Assembly (NCBI GenBank): GCA_045593405.1
Contig: JAZNWN010000034.1
Coordinates: 1 to 31,113, forward strand
DNA length: 31,113 nucleotides
DNA from: UMGS1933 sp045593405
Lineage (GTDB): Bacteria; Bacillota; Clostridia; TANB77; CAG-508
Reading direction: 5' to 3'
The first letter of the stretch is position 1, and the number at the start of each line of letters is the position of its first letter. This document shows positions 16,499 through 25,951 of the stretch, one piece after another. A program made the translations under genes and the position numbers. The notes beneath the pieces were generated by a model that saw nothing but the letters and a program-made list of their open reading frames with translations, did no database searches and had not been told where the DNA came from.

Positions 16499-17656
16499 AT
16501 GTTAAAAAAGCTATTTATAAAAAATTATAAAAATACAGAAAACCCAGAAGTAAGGAACAAATACGGAAAAGTAGCAGGAATATTTGGAATAATATCAAAT
16601 TTAATTTTAGGAATTATTAAATTGATTATTGGATTTATTTCGAACAGTGTAAGTATTATGGCAGATGCAGTAAATAATATAGCAGATACAGCGTCATCAG
16701 CACTTACAATTATAGGATTTAAGTTAGCAAGTAAAAAACCAACACATGAACATCCATATGGTTATGCAAGATATGAATATGTTTCAGGTTTTGCAATAGC
16801 AATTCTTATGTTAGTAATGGGATTAACATTTGCAAAAGAATCAATTGTAAAAATTATACATCCAGAGGCATTAATTATAAATAATATAACATTTATAATA
16901 CTAGCCATAGCTATTGTAGGAAAAGCATGTCAAATGTTTGTATACCTAGATTTTGCAAAAACAATAAATTCTAATACTTTAAAAGCAAGTGCAGTAGATA
17001 CAAGAAATGATATAATATCTACAACAGCAATTTTAATTTCAATGCTAATTATGAGTAAATTTAACATAAATATAGATGGATATCTAGGTTTAGCAGTTTC
17101 TTTATTTGTAATATATAGTTCGATTCAAATGATAAAGGAAGTATTAGAACCTATAATAGGAATAGTTCCAACTAAGGAACGTGTAGATGAGATTGAAAAT
17201 AAAATATTATCTTATGATTATGTTCAAGGAATACATGACTTAGTGATACATAATTATGGAGTTCATAATGATTTTGTAACTGTACATGTAGAAATAGATT
17301 CTGCAATGGATATGTTAGAAGCACATGATTTAATTGATAATATAGAAAGAGATTTTAAAGAACAATTAGGAATAGACTTGACGATACATATGGATCCAGT
17401 AGTGATTGGGAATGAAAAAGTAGACAATTTAAAACAATTAATAATAGAAACTATAAAACAATTTAATGAATGTTTAGATATTCACGATTTTAGAATAGTT
17501 GAGGGTAAAACTCACACAAATATATTGTTTGATTGTGTTGTTCCATATGAAAAAAACTATAATAAAGATGAAATAGTAAAACATTTAATTAATAATATAA
17601 AACCAGAAAACGAAAAATATTATTATGTAATTGAGATAGATAGACCTTATTATTAA
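16499..17656 (+). CDS. Cation diffusion facilitator family transporter
   Basis: Proton-coupled exporter of divalent metal ions; 385 aa, with six membrane segments in residues 20-215 and a cytoplasmic C-terminal dimer domain. The metal site is visible in TM2 (MADAVNNIADTA, about 55-66) and TM5 (DTRNDIIS, about 166-173). Extra Asn in these motifs is often seen in manganese-exporting members, so Mn(II) or Fe(II) is more likely than Zn(II), but this is an inference. The C-terminus is about 90 residues longer than the minimal family form. AGAGGAG precedes the ATG. It is followed 9 bp later by deoC, probably in one operon. Confidence 0.9.
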   Translation: MLKKLFIKNYKNTENPEVRNKYGKVAGIFGIISNLILGIIKLIIGFISNSVSIMADAVNNIADTASSALTIIGFKLASKKPTHEHPYGYARYEYVSGFAIAILMLVMGLTFAKESIVKIIHPEALIINNITFIILAIAIVGKACQMFVYLDFAKTINSNTLKASAVDTRNDIISTTAILISMLIMSKFNINIDGYLGLAVSLFVIYSSIQMIKEVLEPIIGIVPTKERVDEIENKILSYDYVQGIHDLVIHNYGVHNDFVTVHVEIDSAMDMLEAHDLIDNIERDFKEQLGIDLTIHMDPVVIGNEKVDNLKQLIIETIKQFNECLDIHDFRIVEGKTHTNILFDCVVPYEKNYNKDEIVKHLINNIKPENEKYYYVIEIDRPYY

Positions 17657-17665
17657 GGAGGAAAA

Positions 17666-18298
17666 ATGGATAAACAAGAAATTTTAGAAATGGTAGATTA
17701 TACAAACCTAAAACAAACAGCTACTTGGGAAGACATAAAAGCTTTATGTGATAAAGCTATAGAATTACAAACGGCATCAGTATGTATACAACCATATTAC
17801 GTAAAAAGAGCAAAAGAATATGTAAGAAATAGAATGAAAGTTTGCACAGTAATAGGTTTCCCAAATGGATATGCAACAACTGAAGTTAAAACATATGAGA
17901 CCGAAGATGCAGTCAAAAATGGTGCAGACGAAATAGATATGGTAATAAATATAAACGCGCTAAAAGAAGAAAATTATGATTATGTTTTAAATGAAATAAA
18001 TCAAATAAAGGAAAAATGTAAAAATAAAATTTTAAAGGTAATAGTAGAAACATGTCTTCTTACAGAATTTGAAAAAATAAAAATTTGTGATATAATTTCA
18101 AAATCAAATGCAGATTTTATAAAAACTTCAACTGGATTTTCCACAGAAGGCGCAAAACTTGTGGATATTAAACTGTTTAAAAAACAGATATCTGCAGATA
18201 AAAAAATAAAAGCTGCAGGAGGAATAAGAACTTTTGAGGATGCTTTAAGAATGATAGAAGCAGGGGCAAATAGGATAGGAACTAGCGGGTTAAATTAA
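17666..18298 (+). CDS. deoC: Deoxyribose-phosphate aldolase
   Basis: Cleaves 2-deoxyribose 5-phosphate to glyceraldehyde 3-phosphate and acetaldehyde in deoxynucleoside breakdown; 210 aa TIM barrel. The Schiff-base lysine lies in FIKTSTGF (about 151-158). The segment KVIVETCLL (about 124-132) and the C-terminal phosphate-binding AAGGIRT (about 179-185) are intact. AAGGAGG overlaps the end of the upstream gene. The purine nucleoside phosphorylase at 27268 feeds the same route through deoxyribose 1-phosphate. Confidence 0.94.
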   Translation: MDKQEILEMVDYTNLKQTATWEDIKALCDKAIELQTASVCIQPYYVKRAKEYVRNRMKVCTVIGFPNGYATTEVKTYETEDAVKNGADEIDMVININALKEENYDYVLNEINQIKEKCKNKILKVIVETCLLTEFEKIKICDIISKSNADFIKTSTGFSTEGAKLVDIKLFKKQISADKKIKAAGGIRTFEDALRMIEAGANRIGTSGLN

Positions 18299-18309
18299 AG
18301 GAGAAAACA

Positions 18310-19032
18310 GTGGAAGTATATAGTAAAGAAGAAAGAGTTAAATATTTGGATGTAGATAGAAATAATAAATTAAGTAACAAAGCAATTATAAATTATATGC
18401 AAGATATGGCAGTATGCCATGCAGATAGTTTAGGTAATGGAGTAAATAGTGTATCAAAAACACATACAGCATGGCTATTATTAAATTGGAAAATAAAAGT
18501 ATTTGATAGACCAAAATGTGAAGACATAATAAAAATTAATACATGGCCAAGAACAATGGAAAGATGCTACTCTTGGCGTGATTTTGAAGTATATCATGGA
18601 GAAGAAAAAGTAGCAATTGCAACATCAAAATGGATTTTAGTAAACACTGAGACAGGAAGAATAGAAAGAGTTTCAGAAGAACTAAAAGAAAATTATAAAT
18701 TAAAAGAAGAATGCGTATTTGATGAAGAAATAGTAGAAAAATTAAAAGAGCCAGAAGAAATGGAATTAATGTACGAAGAAACAATAGGAAGGACAAAAAT
18801 AGACACAAACAATCACTTAAATAATTTATACTATTTAGATTATGCAATAGAAAGTTTGCCAGAAGAAGTATACGAAAATTACACTTTTAATAATATAGAA
18901 ATAATGTATAAAAAAGAAATAAAATATAAAGACAAGATTAAATGTTTATATAAATATGAAAACAATGAACATATAGTAGCTATAAAAAGTGAGGATTTAA
19001 GTACATTACACGCAATAGTAAAATTAAGTTAA
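18310..19032 (+). CDS. Acyl-ACP thioesterase
   Basis: Releases free fatty acids from acyl carrier protein; 240 aa with two hot-dog folds of the FatA/FatB-like family. The first half contains DMAVCHADSLG and TAWLLLNWKI; the second half holds the catalytic-type segment DTNNHLNNLYYLDYA (about 170-184) with Asn and His. The start is GTG at 18310, with TAAAGGAG overlapping the deoC stop. A strong bidirectional terminator follows. Confidence 0.88.
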   Translation: MEVYSKEERVKYLDVDRNNKLSNKAIINYMQDMAVCHADSLGNGVNSVSKTHTAWLLLNWKIKVFDRPKCEDIIKINTWPRTMERCYSWRDFEVYHGEEKVAIATSKWILVNTETGRIERVSEELKENYKLKEECVFDEEIVEKLKEPEEMELMYEETIGRTKIDTNNHLNNLYYLDYAIESLPEEVYENYTFNNIEIMYKKEIKYKDKIKCLYKYENNEHIVAIKSEDLSTLHAIVKLS

Positions 19033-19060
19033 AAAAGGCGATTGAAAAATCGCCTTTTTT
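19031..19060. terminator. Bidirectional terminator between thioesterase and apt
   Basis: Perfect 13-bp stem AAAAAAGGCGATT / AATCGCCTTTTTT with loop GAAA; A and T tracts make it work on both strands of this convergent junction. Confidence 0.92.
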
Positions 19061-19068
19061 TATATACA

Positions 19069-19554
19069 TTATAAATTTTCTACTGAGTTAACATCAAGAT
19101 TATTTAAAGCTTTAATATTAATATAAACTCCAGCACCAACAAAATTTCCGCCAGCTCTTTCAACAAGCTCTTTTGCTGCATTTAAAGTTCCTCCAGTAGC
19201 AAGAACATCGTCAACAAAATAGAAATTTTTACCTTCATAATTTTCATTCTTTGGAAGACAAAGTCTATCTTTTCCATATTCTTTTTCATATTCAACAGTT
19301 AGAACTAAATCTTCTGGAAGTTTTCCTGGTTTTCTAATAGGAACAAATCCTAATCCTAAATTAATAGCCATAGCTGTACCGAAAATATAACCTCTAGATT
19401 CTGGTGCAATTATAAAATTTGTGTTTGCTGGTACTTTAGAAGTCATCTCATCAATAATTGCTTTAAAATCATTTTTATCTGTAAGTTTAGGAGAAATATC
19501 AATAAATTTAACTCCTTTTGCAGGGAAATCTTGAATAAATCTTAACTCTGCCAT
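19069..19554 (-). CDS. apt: Adenine phosphoribosyltransferase
   Basis: Salvages adenine to AMP using PRPP; 161 aa, slightly shorter than the usual 170-180. The PRPP-binding loop is FVDDVLATGGTLNAA (about 112-126). Other family blocks are the early DFPAKGVKFIDIS, APESRGYIFG (about 49-58) and the flexible loop PIRKPGKLPEDL. AAAGGATG precedes the ATG. Confidence 0.93.
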   Translation of the reverse strand: MAELRFIQDFPAKGVKFIDISPKLTDKNDFKAIIDEMTSKVPANTNFIIAPESRGYIFGTAMAINLGLGFVPIRKPGKLPEDLVLTVEYEKEYGKDRLCLPKNENYEGKNFYFVDDVLATGGTLNAAKELVERAGGNFVGAGVYINIKALNNLDVNSVENL

Positions 19555-19599
19555 ATAAAATACACATCCTTTATTATGTTTTATTAAAAATACCTACAT

Positions 19600-19629
19600 A
19601 TTATAGCACAATAACATAAAAATAGTAAA
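19600..19629 (-). promoter_or_regulatory. Promoter of apt
   Basis: On the minus strand: TTTACT (19629-19624), 18-bp spacer, TATAAT (19605-19600) with an extended TGC in front. Confidence 0.6.
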
Positions 19630-19649
19630 TATTTTATAAGAAAAAAATT

Positions 19650-19697
19650 AATTCGACATTTTTCTAAAATTTGTCGAATTGTTTTGATCGACATTTT
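19650..19697. promoter_or_regulatory. Cluster of three Spo0A-box-like sites
   Basis: AATTCGACAT (19650-19659, reverse), TTTGTCGAATT (19670-19680, forward) and GATCGACATTTT (19687-19698, reverse) each contain the TGTCGA core of the Spo0A box; the first two form an inverted repeat. The cluster lies between divergent apt and the small hydrophobic peptide gene. Binding by Spo0A is inferred from the motif only. Confidence 0.55.
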
Positions 19698-19753
19698 GCC
19701 AATTACATTATATAGTATTGTTCATAGGAAATGAGAATAAGCAGATGTGGTTT

Positions 19754-19779
19754 GCCTCCTACATAAGAGGAGGTGAGGC
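19754..19779 (+). promoter_or_regulatory. Stem-loop that hides the ribosome site of the small peptide
   Basis: CCTCCT (19755-19760) can pair with AGGAGG (19768-19773), the ribosome site for the ATG at 19782; GCCTC can also pair with GAGGC at 19775-19779. Such pairing would keep translation low, as in type I toxin messages. Confidence 0.6.
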
Positions 19780-19781
19780 GT

Positions 19782-19901
19782 ATGGTAGAAGAAGCATTAC
19801 TTATAATAATATATTTACTATTTACTGCATTAGTAGCAGTTACTATCATTGCGTTTGCCTTAATTATAGCAATTGCAGTAATTATTAGCAAACAAGACTA
19901 A
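19782..19901 (+). CDS. Small hydrophobic peptide, candidate type I toxin
   Basis: 39 residues: acidic start MVEEALL, one continuous hydrophobic segment of about 30 residues (IIIYLLFTALVAV, then TIIAFALIIAIAVII), and a polar SKQD end. AGGAGG precedes the ATG but is locked in a stem. A convergent antisense transcript unit with a strong promoter and terminator covers its stop codon and 3' region. This layout is typical of Fst/TxpA-like type I toxin loci in Firmicutes, but the peptide matches no family I recognise. A small membrane peptide of another role is the alternative. Confidence 0.55.
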   Translation: MVEEALLIIIYLLFTALVAVTIIAFALIIAIAVIISKQD

Positions 19902-19988
19902 AATAAAAACAACACATCTAGCTTTACCGAGCAATGTGTTGTTAAAACATATCTTGGCAAACCACGTTTGTGGTTTCTCCATTTCCTA
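19901..19988 (-). ncRNA. Candidate antisense RNA to the small hydrophobic peptide message
   Basis: Predicted from a strong minus-strand promoter (20021-19994) and a terminator made of a 10-bp stem (19908-19917 with 19934-19943) followed by TTTTTATTT. The RNA would be about 85-90 nt and would overlap the end of the peptide gene. Its 5' part carries the hairpin ACCAC/GTGGT and repeats, in inverted orientation, the 5' end of the peptide message (ATAGGAAATG and GTGGTTTGCC). Confidence 0.55.
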
Positions 19989-19993
19989 TAATT

Positions 19994-20021
19994 ATTATAG
20001 CACAAATTTTCTTTTTGTCAA
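19994..20021 (-). promoter_or_regulatory. SigA promoter of the candidate antisense RNA
   Basis: Consensus TTGACA (20021-20016), 16-bp spacer, consensus TATAAT (19999-19994). It is the best promoter in the 19-21 kb region and has no protein gene behind it. Confidence 0.75.
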
Positions 20022-20040
20022 ATATATTTTAAAAAAGAAT

Positions 20041-20283
20041 TCATAATAATTCATTAAACACATCGGCAGAAACATTAAATATTTTAGCAAAAGCAAATAG
20101 CTCAAAGTCTTGTATTAATCTATTATTAGTTTCAAATTTTGAAATTTCTTTTGAGGTTAAATCGATTCCTTCTAATTGCAATTTTTCAGCTAAATCTTGT
20201 TGAGATAGTTTAGCTTTTTTACGTAATTCTTTTAATTTAATTCCAGAAACATTTTTAAAATCATTATATTTTGTGATTTTCAT
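20041..20283 (-). CDS. Small XRE-family helix-turn-helix regulator
   Basis: 80 aa, a single DNA-binding domain. Residues 15-75 follow the Cro/CI pattern: KLKELRKKAKLSQQDLAEKL, then TSKEISKFETNNR and a hydrophobic end. No effector domain is present. It sits next to the small hydrophobic peptide locus and may control it or itself; a CGTTATTAACG dyad lies just upstream of its start. Confidence 0.85.
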   Translation of the reverse strand: MKITKYNDFKNVSGIKLKELRKKAKLSQQDLAEKLQLEGIDLTSKEISKFETNNRLIQDFELFAFAKIFNVSADVFNELL

Positions 20284-20299
20284 TATTACTCTCCAATCG

Positions 20300-20310
20300 C
20301 GTTATTAACG
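20300..20310. promoter_or_regulatory. CGTTATTAACG dyad upstream of the XRE gene
   Basis: An 11-bp palindrome (CGTTA-T-TAACG) 17 bp before the XRE start codon, a normal place for an autoregulatory operator. Confidence 0.4.
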
Positions 20311-20435
20311 ATATAATTTTACTATCAGTATAAAAAATAATATCCCTAATAAAGCGATTTTTATTGATATTAATTTTTATAAATGATAAAATCTCTAAAG
20401 AAGAGAATTGTATAGTGCAAAAAAATTATCAGCTA

Positions 20436-20460
20436 TGTAGGGGCGATTTTAATTGCCCGT
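20436..20460. repeat. TGTAGGGGCG...GCCCG palindrome (dispersed short repeat)
   Basis: GGGCGATTTTAATTGCCC palindrome with TGTA in front, in the 217-bp gap before the gene at 20501. Same type as 10033-10060. Confidence 0.5.
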
Positions 20461-20500
20461 TCTTCAAAGAAAAACCAAATATAAAAAAGGAGGTGTAAAA

Positions 20501-21217
20501 ATGGAGAAAAATTCAGCAAAAATAAGTTTAGGAACAGTAGTATGTATGTTTGTAATTCTTTTATTAATAATTGCATTAGCAGTAGTTTATTATTTAGGAT
20601 TTATTAAATATACAGAAAGAATAGCAAATGCAGATGTTGTAGGAGACAAAGAAGGAATGCAAGCAACAAATGTATTAATCGAAAATAATGAAGATAAGGA
20701 ACCTCAATCAAATATTATTTTGAAAAATGAAATAAACGAAGAACTTAAAATAGAAGAGAATACACAAACTCAAGTACCAACATCTGACTTAGTTACATTA
20801 TATTTATATTCTATGAATGATAGTACAGATGTATTTTATGCATATATTGAAAATGGATACCTATATTATTTTAAAGAACATGTTGAATTTGCAAATGAAA
20901 CAATAGATAGACAAGTCGTTTTCCTAAATAATGGTCAAACAGAAAAATATGCAGATTTAGATAATATTAAAAGAATAAAAACATTTAATATTGGAACGGG
21001 TATTAATCCAACACCATTTTTAATTACAGAAGATGGAAAAGTTTATGAAATAGTTCATAGAACAATGGATAATAGTATGAAAGTTGAACTATATGAAGGA
21101 TTAAAGGACTACAAAGTAGAAGATATACTAAGTCAGAATGGAGAGTTAGATGTGGTTTTCGAATTATTATTAAAAGATGGGACAACTACAACAGTAACTA
21201 TAGATCTTGGCATATAG
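20501..21217 (+). CDS. Membrane-anchored protein of unknown function
   Basis: 238 aa. One N-terminal membrane segment (about 10-32, VVCMFVILLLIIALAVVYYLGFI), then an acidic linker to about residue 90, and a folded outer domain rich in beta-type segments (TLYLYSMNDSTDVFYAYIENGYLYYF and later TPFLITEDGKVYEIVH). No family recognised. AAGGAGGTG is 4 bp upstream of the ATG at 20501; a longer reading from 20453 would run through the repeat element and is not likely. It has its own terminator. Confidence 0.75.
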   Translation: MEKNSAKISLGTVVCMFVILLLIIALAVVYYLGFIKYTERIANADVVGDKEGMQATNVLIENNEDKEPQSNIILKNEINEELKIEENTQTQVPTSDLVTLYLYSMNDSTDVFYAYIENGYLYYFKEHVEFANETIDRQVVFLNNGQTEKYADLDNIKRIKTFNIGTGINPTPFLITEDGKVYEIVHRTMDNSMKVELYEGLKDYKVEDILSQNGELDVVFELLLKDGTTTTVTIDLGI

Positions 21218-21221
21218 AAAC

Positions 21222-21256
21222 AAAACGGAGTATTATTGAAAAATACCCCGTTTTTT
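21222..21256 (+). terminator. Terminator after the anchored protein
   Basis: Stem AAAACGG-GTATT / AATAC-CCGTTTT (21222-21234 with 21242-21254) followed by T6. Confidence 0.85.
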
Positions 21257-21326
21257 ATTTTGCATAAATTTTGAAATACAGATGATTTTTTCAGGTAAAT
21301 ATGTTACAATAAATTCGGTGAAAAGT

Positions 21327-22187
21327 ATGGAACAATTTTATGAAATAGAAAAAAACGATTCATTTGATTTGGTACACATTTTTGAATGTGGACAATGTTT
21401 TAGATGGAATAAAGAAGATGATGAAAGCTATACAGGTGTTTTTAAAGACAATGTATTAAATATAAAAGAAGAAGACGGAAAAATAAAATTTCAAGGAATA
21501 TGTAATGAAAACATTGAAAAAGTTGTAAAAGATTATTTTGATTTTAATACAGATTACACTAAAATAAAATCAACATTAAGTAAGGTAGACAAATATTTAG
21601 AAGAAAGCATTAAATTTGGTAGTGGAATTAGAATAGTAAACCAAGACTTATGGGAAGTTTTAATATCATTTATAATTTCAGCAAACAACAATATTCCAAG
21701 AATAAAAGGAATAATAGAGAGAATATCAAAACAATATGGAAAGGAAATCATTTACCAAGGAAAAACATATTACACTTTTCCAACACCAGAGGAATTATCA
21801 AATGCAAGTGTGGAGGATTTAAGAAAATTAGGATTAGGCTTTAGAGATAAAAGAGTATATGAAACAACACAAAAAGTAAAACAAGGAGAAATTGACTTAA
21901 ATGAAATAGCAAAAATAGAAGATACAAATAAAATAAGAGAAATATTAGAAACAATGCCAGGGGTTGGACCAAAGGTGGCAGATTGCATATTACTATTTGG
22001 ATTAAAAAGATTTGAAGTATTCCCAATAGACGTATGGGTAAGACGCGTAATGAATGATTTATACATAAAAAATGAAGACGAAACAAAAGTAAACAAAAAA
22101 GAAATAGAAAATCTAGCAAAAACAAAATATGCCAACCTTGCCGGAATAGCACAACAATATCTATTTTATTGGAGGAGAGCAATATGA
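21327..22187 (+). CDS. ogg: 8-oxoguanine DNA glycosylase (OGG1-type)
   Basis: Bifunctional base-excision enzyme for 8-oxoguanine; 286 aa. The N-terminal OGG domain begins with HIFECGQCFRW. The helix-hairpin-helix is MPGVGPKVADCILLFGL with the catalytic Lys, followed by the catalytic Asp in VFPIDVWVRRV. I place the start at the ATG at 21327 because a possible -10 (TACAAT, 21305-21310) lies between it and the next in-frame ATG at 21282, which has no ribosome site. The end overlaps addB by 4 bp (ATGA), so the two are translationally coupled. Confidence 0.9.
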   Translation: MEQFYEIEKNDSFDLVHIFECGQCFRWNKEDDESYTGVFKDNVLNIKEEDGKIKFQGICNENIEKVVKDYFDFNTDYTKIKSTLSKVDKYLEESIKFGSGIRIVNQDLWEVLISFIISANNNIPRIKGIIERISKQYGKEIIYQGKTYYTFPTPEELSNASVEDLRKLGLGFRDKRVYETTQKVKQGEIDLNEIAKIEDTNKIREILETMPGVGPKVADCILLFGLKRFEVFPIDVWVRRVMNDLYIKNEDETKVNKKEIENLAKTKYANLAGIAQQYLFYWRRAI

Positions 22188-25100
22188 GCTTGCAATTTAT
22201 TTTAGGTCGTGCAGGAACAGGAAAATCAAACTACTGCTATCAAGAAATAAAACAAAACATAGACGGAAAAAACAAAATATATATAATAACACCAGAACAA
22301 TTCTCATACATGGCAGAAAAAAAGTTGCTTGAAATAATAGGAAAGCAAGCCGTATTAAACGCAGAAGTATTAACCTTTAATCGTATGGCAGATAGAATAA
22401 ATGCTGAAATTGAAGGAAAAACAGAAAAACAAATAACAAAATCAAGTAAAGCAATGCTTATACATTCTATATTAAAAGAAAATAAACAAGATTTCACATT
22501 TTTAGGGAACTCAAATGAAAACTTAAGTTTAGCAATAAAAGGAATAACAGAATTTAAAAAACATGGCGTAGAAAAAGAAAACATAGAGCAAAATCTTGAA
22601 AACATAGAAGACATACAATTAAAACTAAAACTTCAAGATATGCAAAAAATATATGTAGAATATGAAAATAAAATACAAAATGAATACATTGATGAGGATG
22701 ATAAACTAACAAAACTTGCTAAAAATTTAGAACTAAGTGAAGAATTTCGTAATAGTTACATATATATAGATGAATTTGCAGGATTTACACATCAAGAATA
22801 TGAAATATTGAGAAGTCTTATGAAAAAGGCAAAGAAAATAACAATAACTTCTTGTATAGACTCTTTAGAAACAATACAAGATACAAGTATATTTTATCCA
22901 AATAAAAAATTTATAGATAAAATAACAAAAATCGCTGAAGAAGAAAAAATTAACATAGAAGAACCAATAAATTTAAAAGATACATATAGATTTAAAAATG
23001 AAGAATTAAAACATTTAGAAGCAAATATCTATGAAAATAGATACTCAAAATACAGTAGAAACCCAGAAAACATAAATTTATTTTTAGCAGCAAATCCATA
23101 TTCAGAAATAGAATACATAGCAAAACAAATAGTTAAATTAGTAAGAGATGAAGGGTATAAATATAGCGATATATCAATAATTACAAAGAATGTGGAAAAT
23201 ATTTCAAGTATTGCTAAAGCTGTATTTAGTAAGTATGAAATTCCAATATATATAGATGGGAAAGAAGAACTATCTCAAAACATAGCAATTAAATATGTTT
23301 TAGGGATATTAGAAATATTTGCAAAAAATTGGTCACAGGAATCTGTTTTAGGTTATATAAAACTAGGATTTTGTGATATAGAAAAACAAGACATATATAA
23401 AATAGAAAATTATATTAAAAAATGGGGGATAAAAGGCTTAAAAAAACACAAAGAAGAATGGAAACTGGGAGACAATGAAGAAGCAGAACAAATAAATATT
23501 ATAAAAGAAAAAATTGTTGCACCATTATTCAAATTTAAAGAAAAATTAAGCCGTAAAAATACAGCTCAAGAAATAAGTAAAGAAATTTATTTGTTTTTAG
23601 AAGAAAACGATTTCTATAATAAACTTAATAAAAAAATATTAGTATTAGAAAATCATAATGAACTAAGACTTGCGAGTGATTACAAATTGAGCGTAGAAAA
23701 TTTAATTAGTGTATTAGATGAAATAGTAACATTTTTTAAAGATAACAAAATTACTTTTGAAAGATATAGTGAATTATTAAAAACAGGTTTAAGTTATAGA
23801 GAATTAGGAAGCATTCCTCAAACAATAGAACAAGTAGTTTTAGGAGATGTAGATAGATCTAGAAGCCACAAAGTAAAAGCCGTATTTATATTAGGAATGA
23901 ATGATGGAGTGTTTCCAAGTATAAATAAAAATGAAGGATTTTTTAATGATAAAGATAGAGAAATATTAAAAGATTTAGGATTAGAGCTTGCTAAAGGAAC
24001 TTTGGAGATGTTATTTGATGAAGAATTTAACATATATAAGGCATTAACAACAGCAGAGGAGAAACTATTTTTATCTTATGCGTCATCAGATAAAGATGGA
24101 GCATCACTTAGAAGTTCTGCAATTATAACTAAAATAAAAAAGATGTTTCCAAATTTAAAAGAAGAAAGTGATGTTGTAAAAAAGCACACAGAGATATCGA
24201 GCACTAAAAGTACTTTTGATGAGTTACTGTATAATTTGAGAGAGTATAAAAATGGGGAAAAAATTAGTCCAGTTTGGTTTGAAGCTTATAAATGGTATGA
24301 AGAAAATGAGACTTGGAAAAATAAATTAGAAAATGCATTACAAGGATTGAAATATACAAACAAAGCAGAACAAATAAATCAAGAAAATATAGAAAAATTA
24401 TATGGAAAAACATTAAAAACAAGTATATCAAAACTAGAACAATATAAAGAATGTCCTTTTTCTTTCCATTTAAAATATGGATTAAAACTAAAAGAAGCGG
24501 ATGAATTTAAATTAAAATCTATTGATACGGGTTCATTTATGCATGATATTATTGATGCTTTCTTTGAGCAAATAAAAGAAGAGGAATTAAAAAGTTTGTG
24601 CAAAGAAGAAATAAAAGCAATTGTTTATGATATAATTGAAGAAAAATTGAAATTAAGAAAAAATGCAATATTTACAAGTTCTTCAAAGTTTATTGTTCTT
24701 ACAAATAGATTAAAAAAAGTGGTAGCAGAATCTATTTACTATATTGTATACCAAATGCAAAATAGCGATTTTAATGTACTAGGAAATGAAGTTGAATTTA
24801 CTAAAAAGATGGACAACATTGAAGTAGTAGGAAAAATAGATAGAATAGATGTTGCAAATAATGAGGAAGGAAGTTTTATAAGAATAATAGATTATAAATC
24901 TTCTAGTAAGAGTTTGGATTTAAACAAAATGGTAACAGGTTTGCAAATTCAATTATTAACATATGTAGATATAATGGCAGAAAAAACAAACAAAGAACCA
25001 GCCCGGAATGCTTTACTTTAATTTAATCGAACCGATAGTATCTAAAAATAAAAATTTGTCAGATGAAGAAATAGAAGAAGAAATAAGAAAAGCTTTTAGA

Positions 25101-25475
25101 ATGAAAGGACTAATTTTGTCTGATTTAAAAATAATAAAAATGATGGACAATAAATTAGAAGCTGGAGCCTCTAAAAGTATACCAGTATCACTAGATAAGA
25201 GTGGGGATATTAGTCAAACAAGATCAAGTGTTTTAAGCAAGGAAGAATTTACAAGCCTGCAAAAGAAAATAAGAAAGCTAATAAAACAAATAGCGGACGA
25301 AATACTAAGTGGACGAATAGAAATAAAGCCAACATATAACCCAAAACAAAAACAAGCAACATGTGAATACTGCCCATACAAAACAATATGTGGCTTCAAC
25401 CCAAAGAAAAACGTATATGAATACATACCAAATAAAACAAAAGACGAAATATTTGAGGAATTAAAGGAGGAATAA
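22184..25475 (+). CDS. addB: Helicase-exonuclease subunit AddB (needs one +1 frameshift at CGG 25004-25006)
   Basis: B subunit of the AddAB enzyme that processes DNA double-strand ends for recombination; 1096 aa when joined. The Walker A loop LGRAGTGKS is at residues 7-15. The RecB-like nuclease domain includes GSFMHDIIDAFF, GKIDRIDV and IIDYKSSSKS. The iron-sulfur cluster uses a Cys before the break (YKECPFSFH) and three after it (CEYCPYKTIC), so the frameshift is needed to build the cluster. Without it the frame stops 5 codons after CGG. Skipping the C gives KEPA-G-MLYFNLIEP, as expected. The P-site codon is GCC. The ATG at 22184 overlaps the ogg stop. addA is not in the window. Confidence 0.93.
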
Positions 25476-25477
25476 TA

Positions 25478-25948
25478 ATGGTAGGATTTTATGCGGGCTC
25501 ATTTGACCCATTCACAAATGGACACTTACAAATAGTAAAAAAAACAGCCAAATGTTTTGAAAAAGTAATAATAGGAATAGGATATAATACAGAAAAAACA
25601 GAAAGAATAGATAAAGAGCAAATGAGACAAGCAATAGAAGAAACAATAAAAGAAATGGGACTAAATAATGTAACAGTAACTTTATATGAAGGACTAACAG
25701 TAGACGAAGCAAAAAGACAGAGAGCAGACATATTAATAAGAGGACTAAGAAATGGTACAGATTACCAATATGAAGAAAATATTTCTGAAATGAACGAAAA
25801 AATGTCTGGGATAGATACATGCTATTTTAGAGCAGGAGAACTAGGATATTTATCATCAAGCTTTGTAATGGAATTGTATAATAATAACAAATCAATAGAT
25901 GAATACGTTCCAAAAAAGGTGGCAGAATTATTAAATAAAAAGAGGTAA
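25478..25948 (+). CDS. coaD: Phosphopantetheine adenylyltransferase
   Basis: Fourth step of coenzyme A synthesis; 156 aa, normal size. Nucleotidyltransferase motif GSFDPFTNGHLQI (about 7-19) with the T-x-G-H signature, then LIRGLRNGTDYQYE (about 86-99) and SSSFVMEL (about 126-133). It starts 2 bp after addB, with AAAGGAGG inside the end of addB. coaE follows 3 bp later, so two CoA-synthesis steps are side by side. Confidence 0.96.
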   Translation: MVGFYAGSFDPFTNGHLQIVKKTAKCFEKVIIGIGYNTEKTERIDKEQMRQAIEETIKEMGLNNVTVTLYEGLTVDEAKRQRADILIRGLRNGTDYQYEENISEMNEKMSGIDTCYFRAGELGYLSSSFVMELYNNNKSIDEYVPKKVAELLNKKR

Positions 25949-25951
25949 TAT

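Noticed and set aside
22184..25475. A separate gene starting at the ATG at 25008 after AddB
   Set aside because: That ATG has no ribosome site and is the Met of the conserved AGMLYF segment; it is the continuation of AddB.
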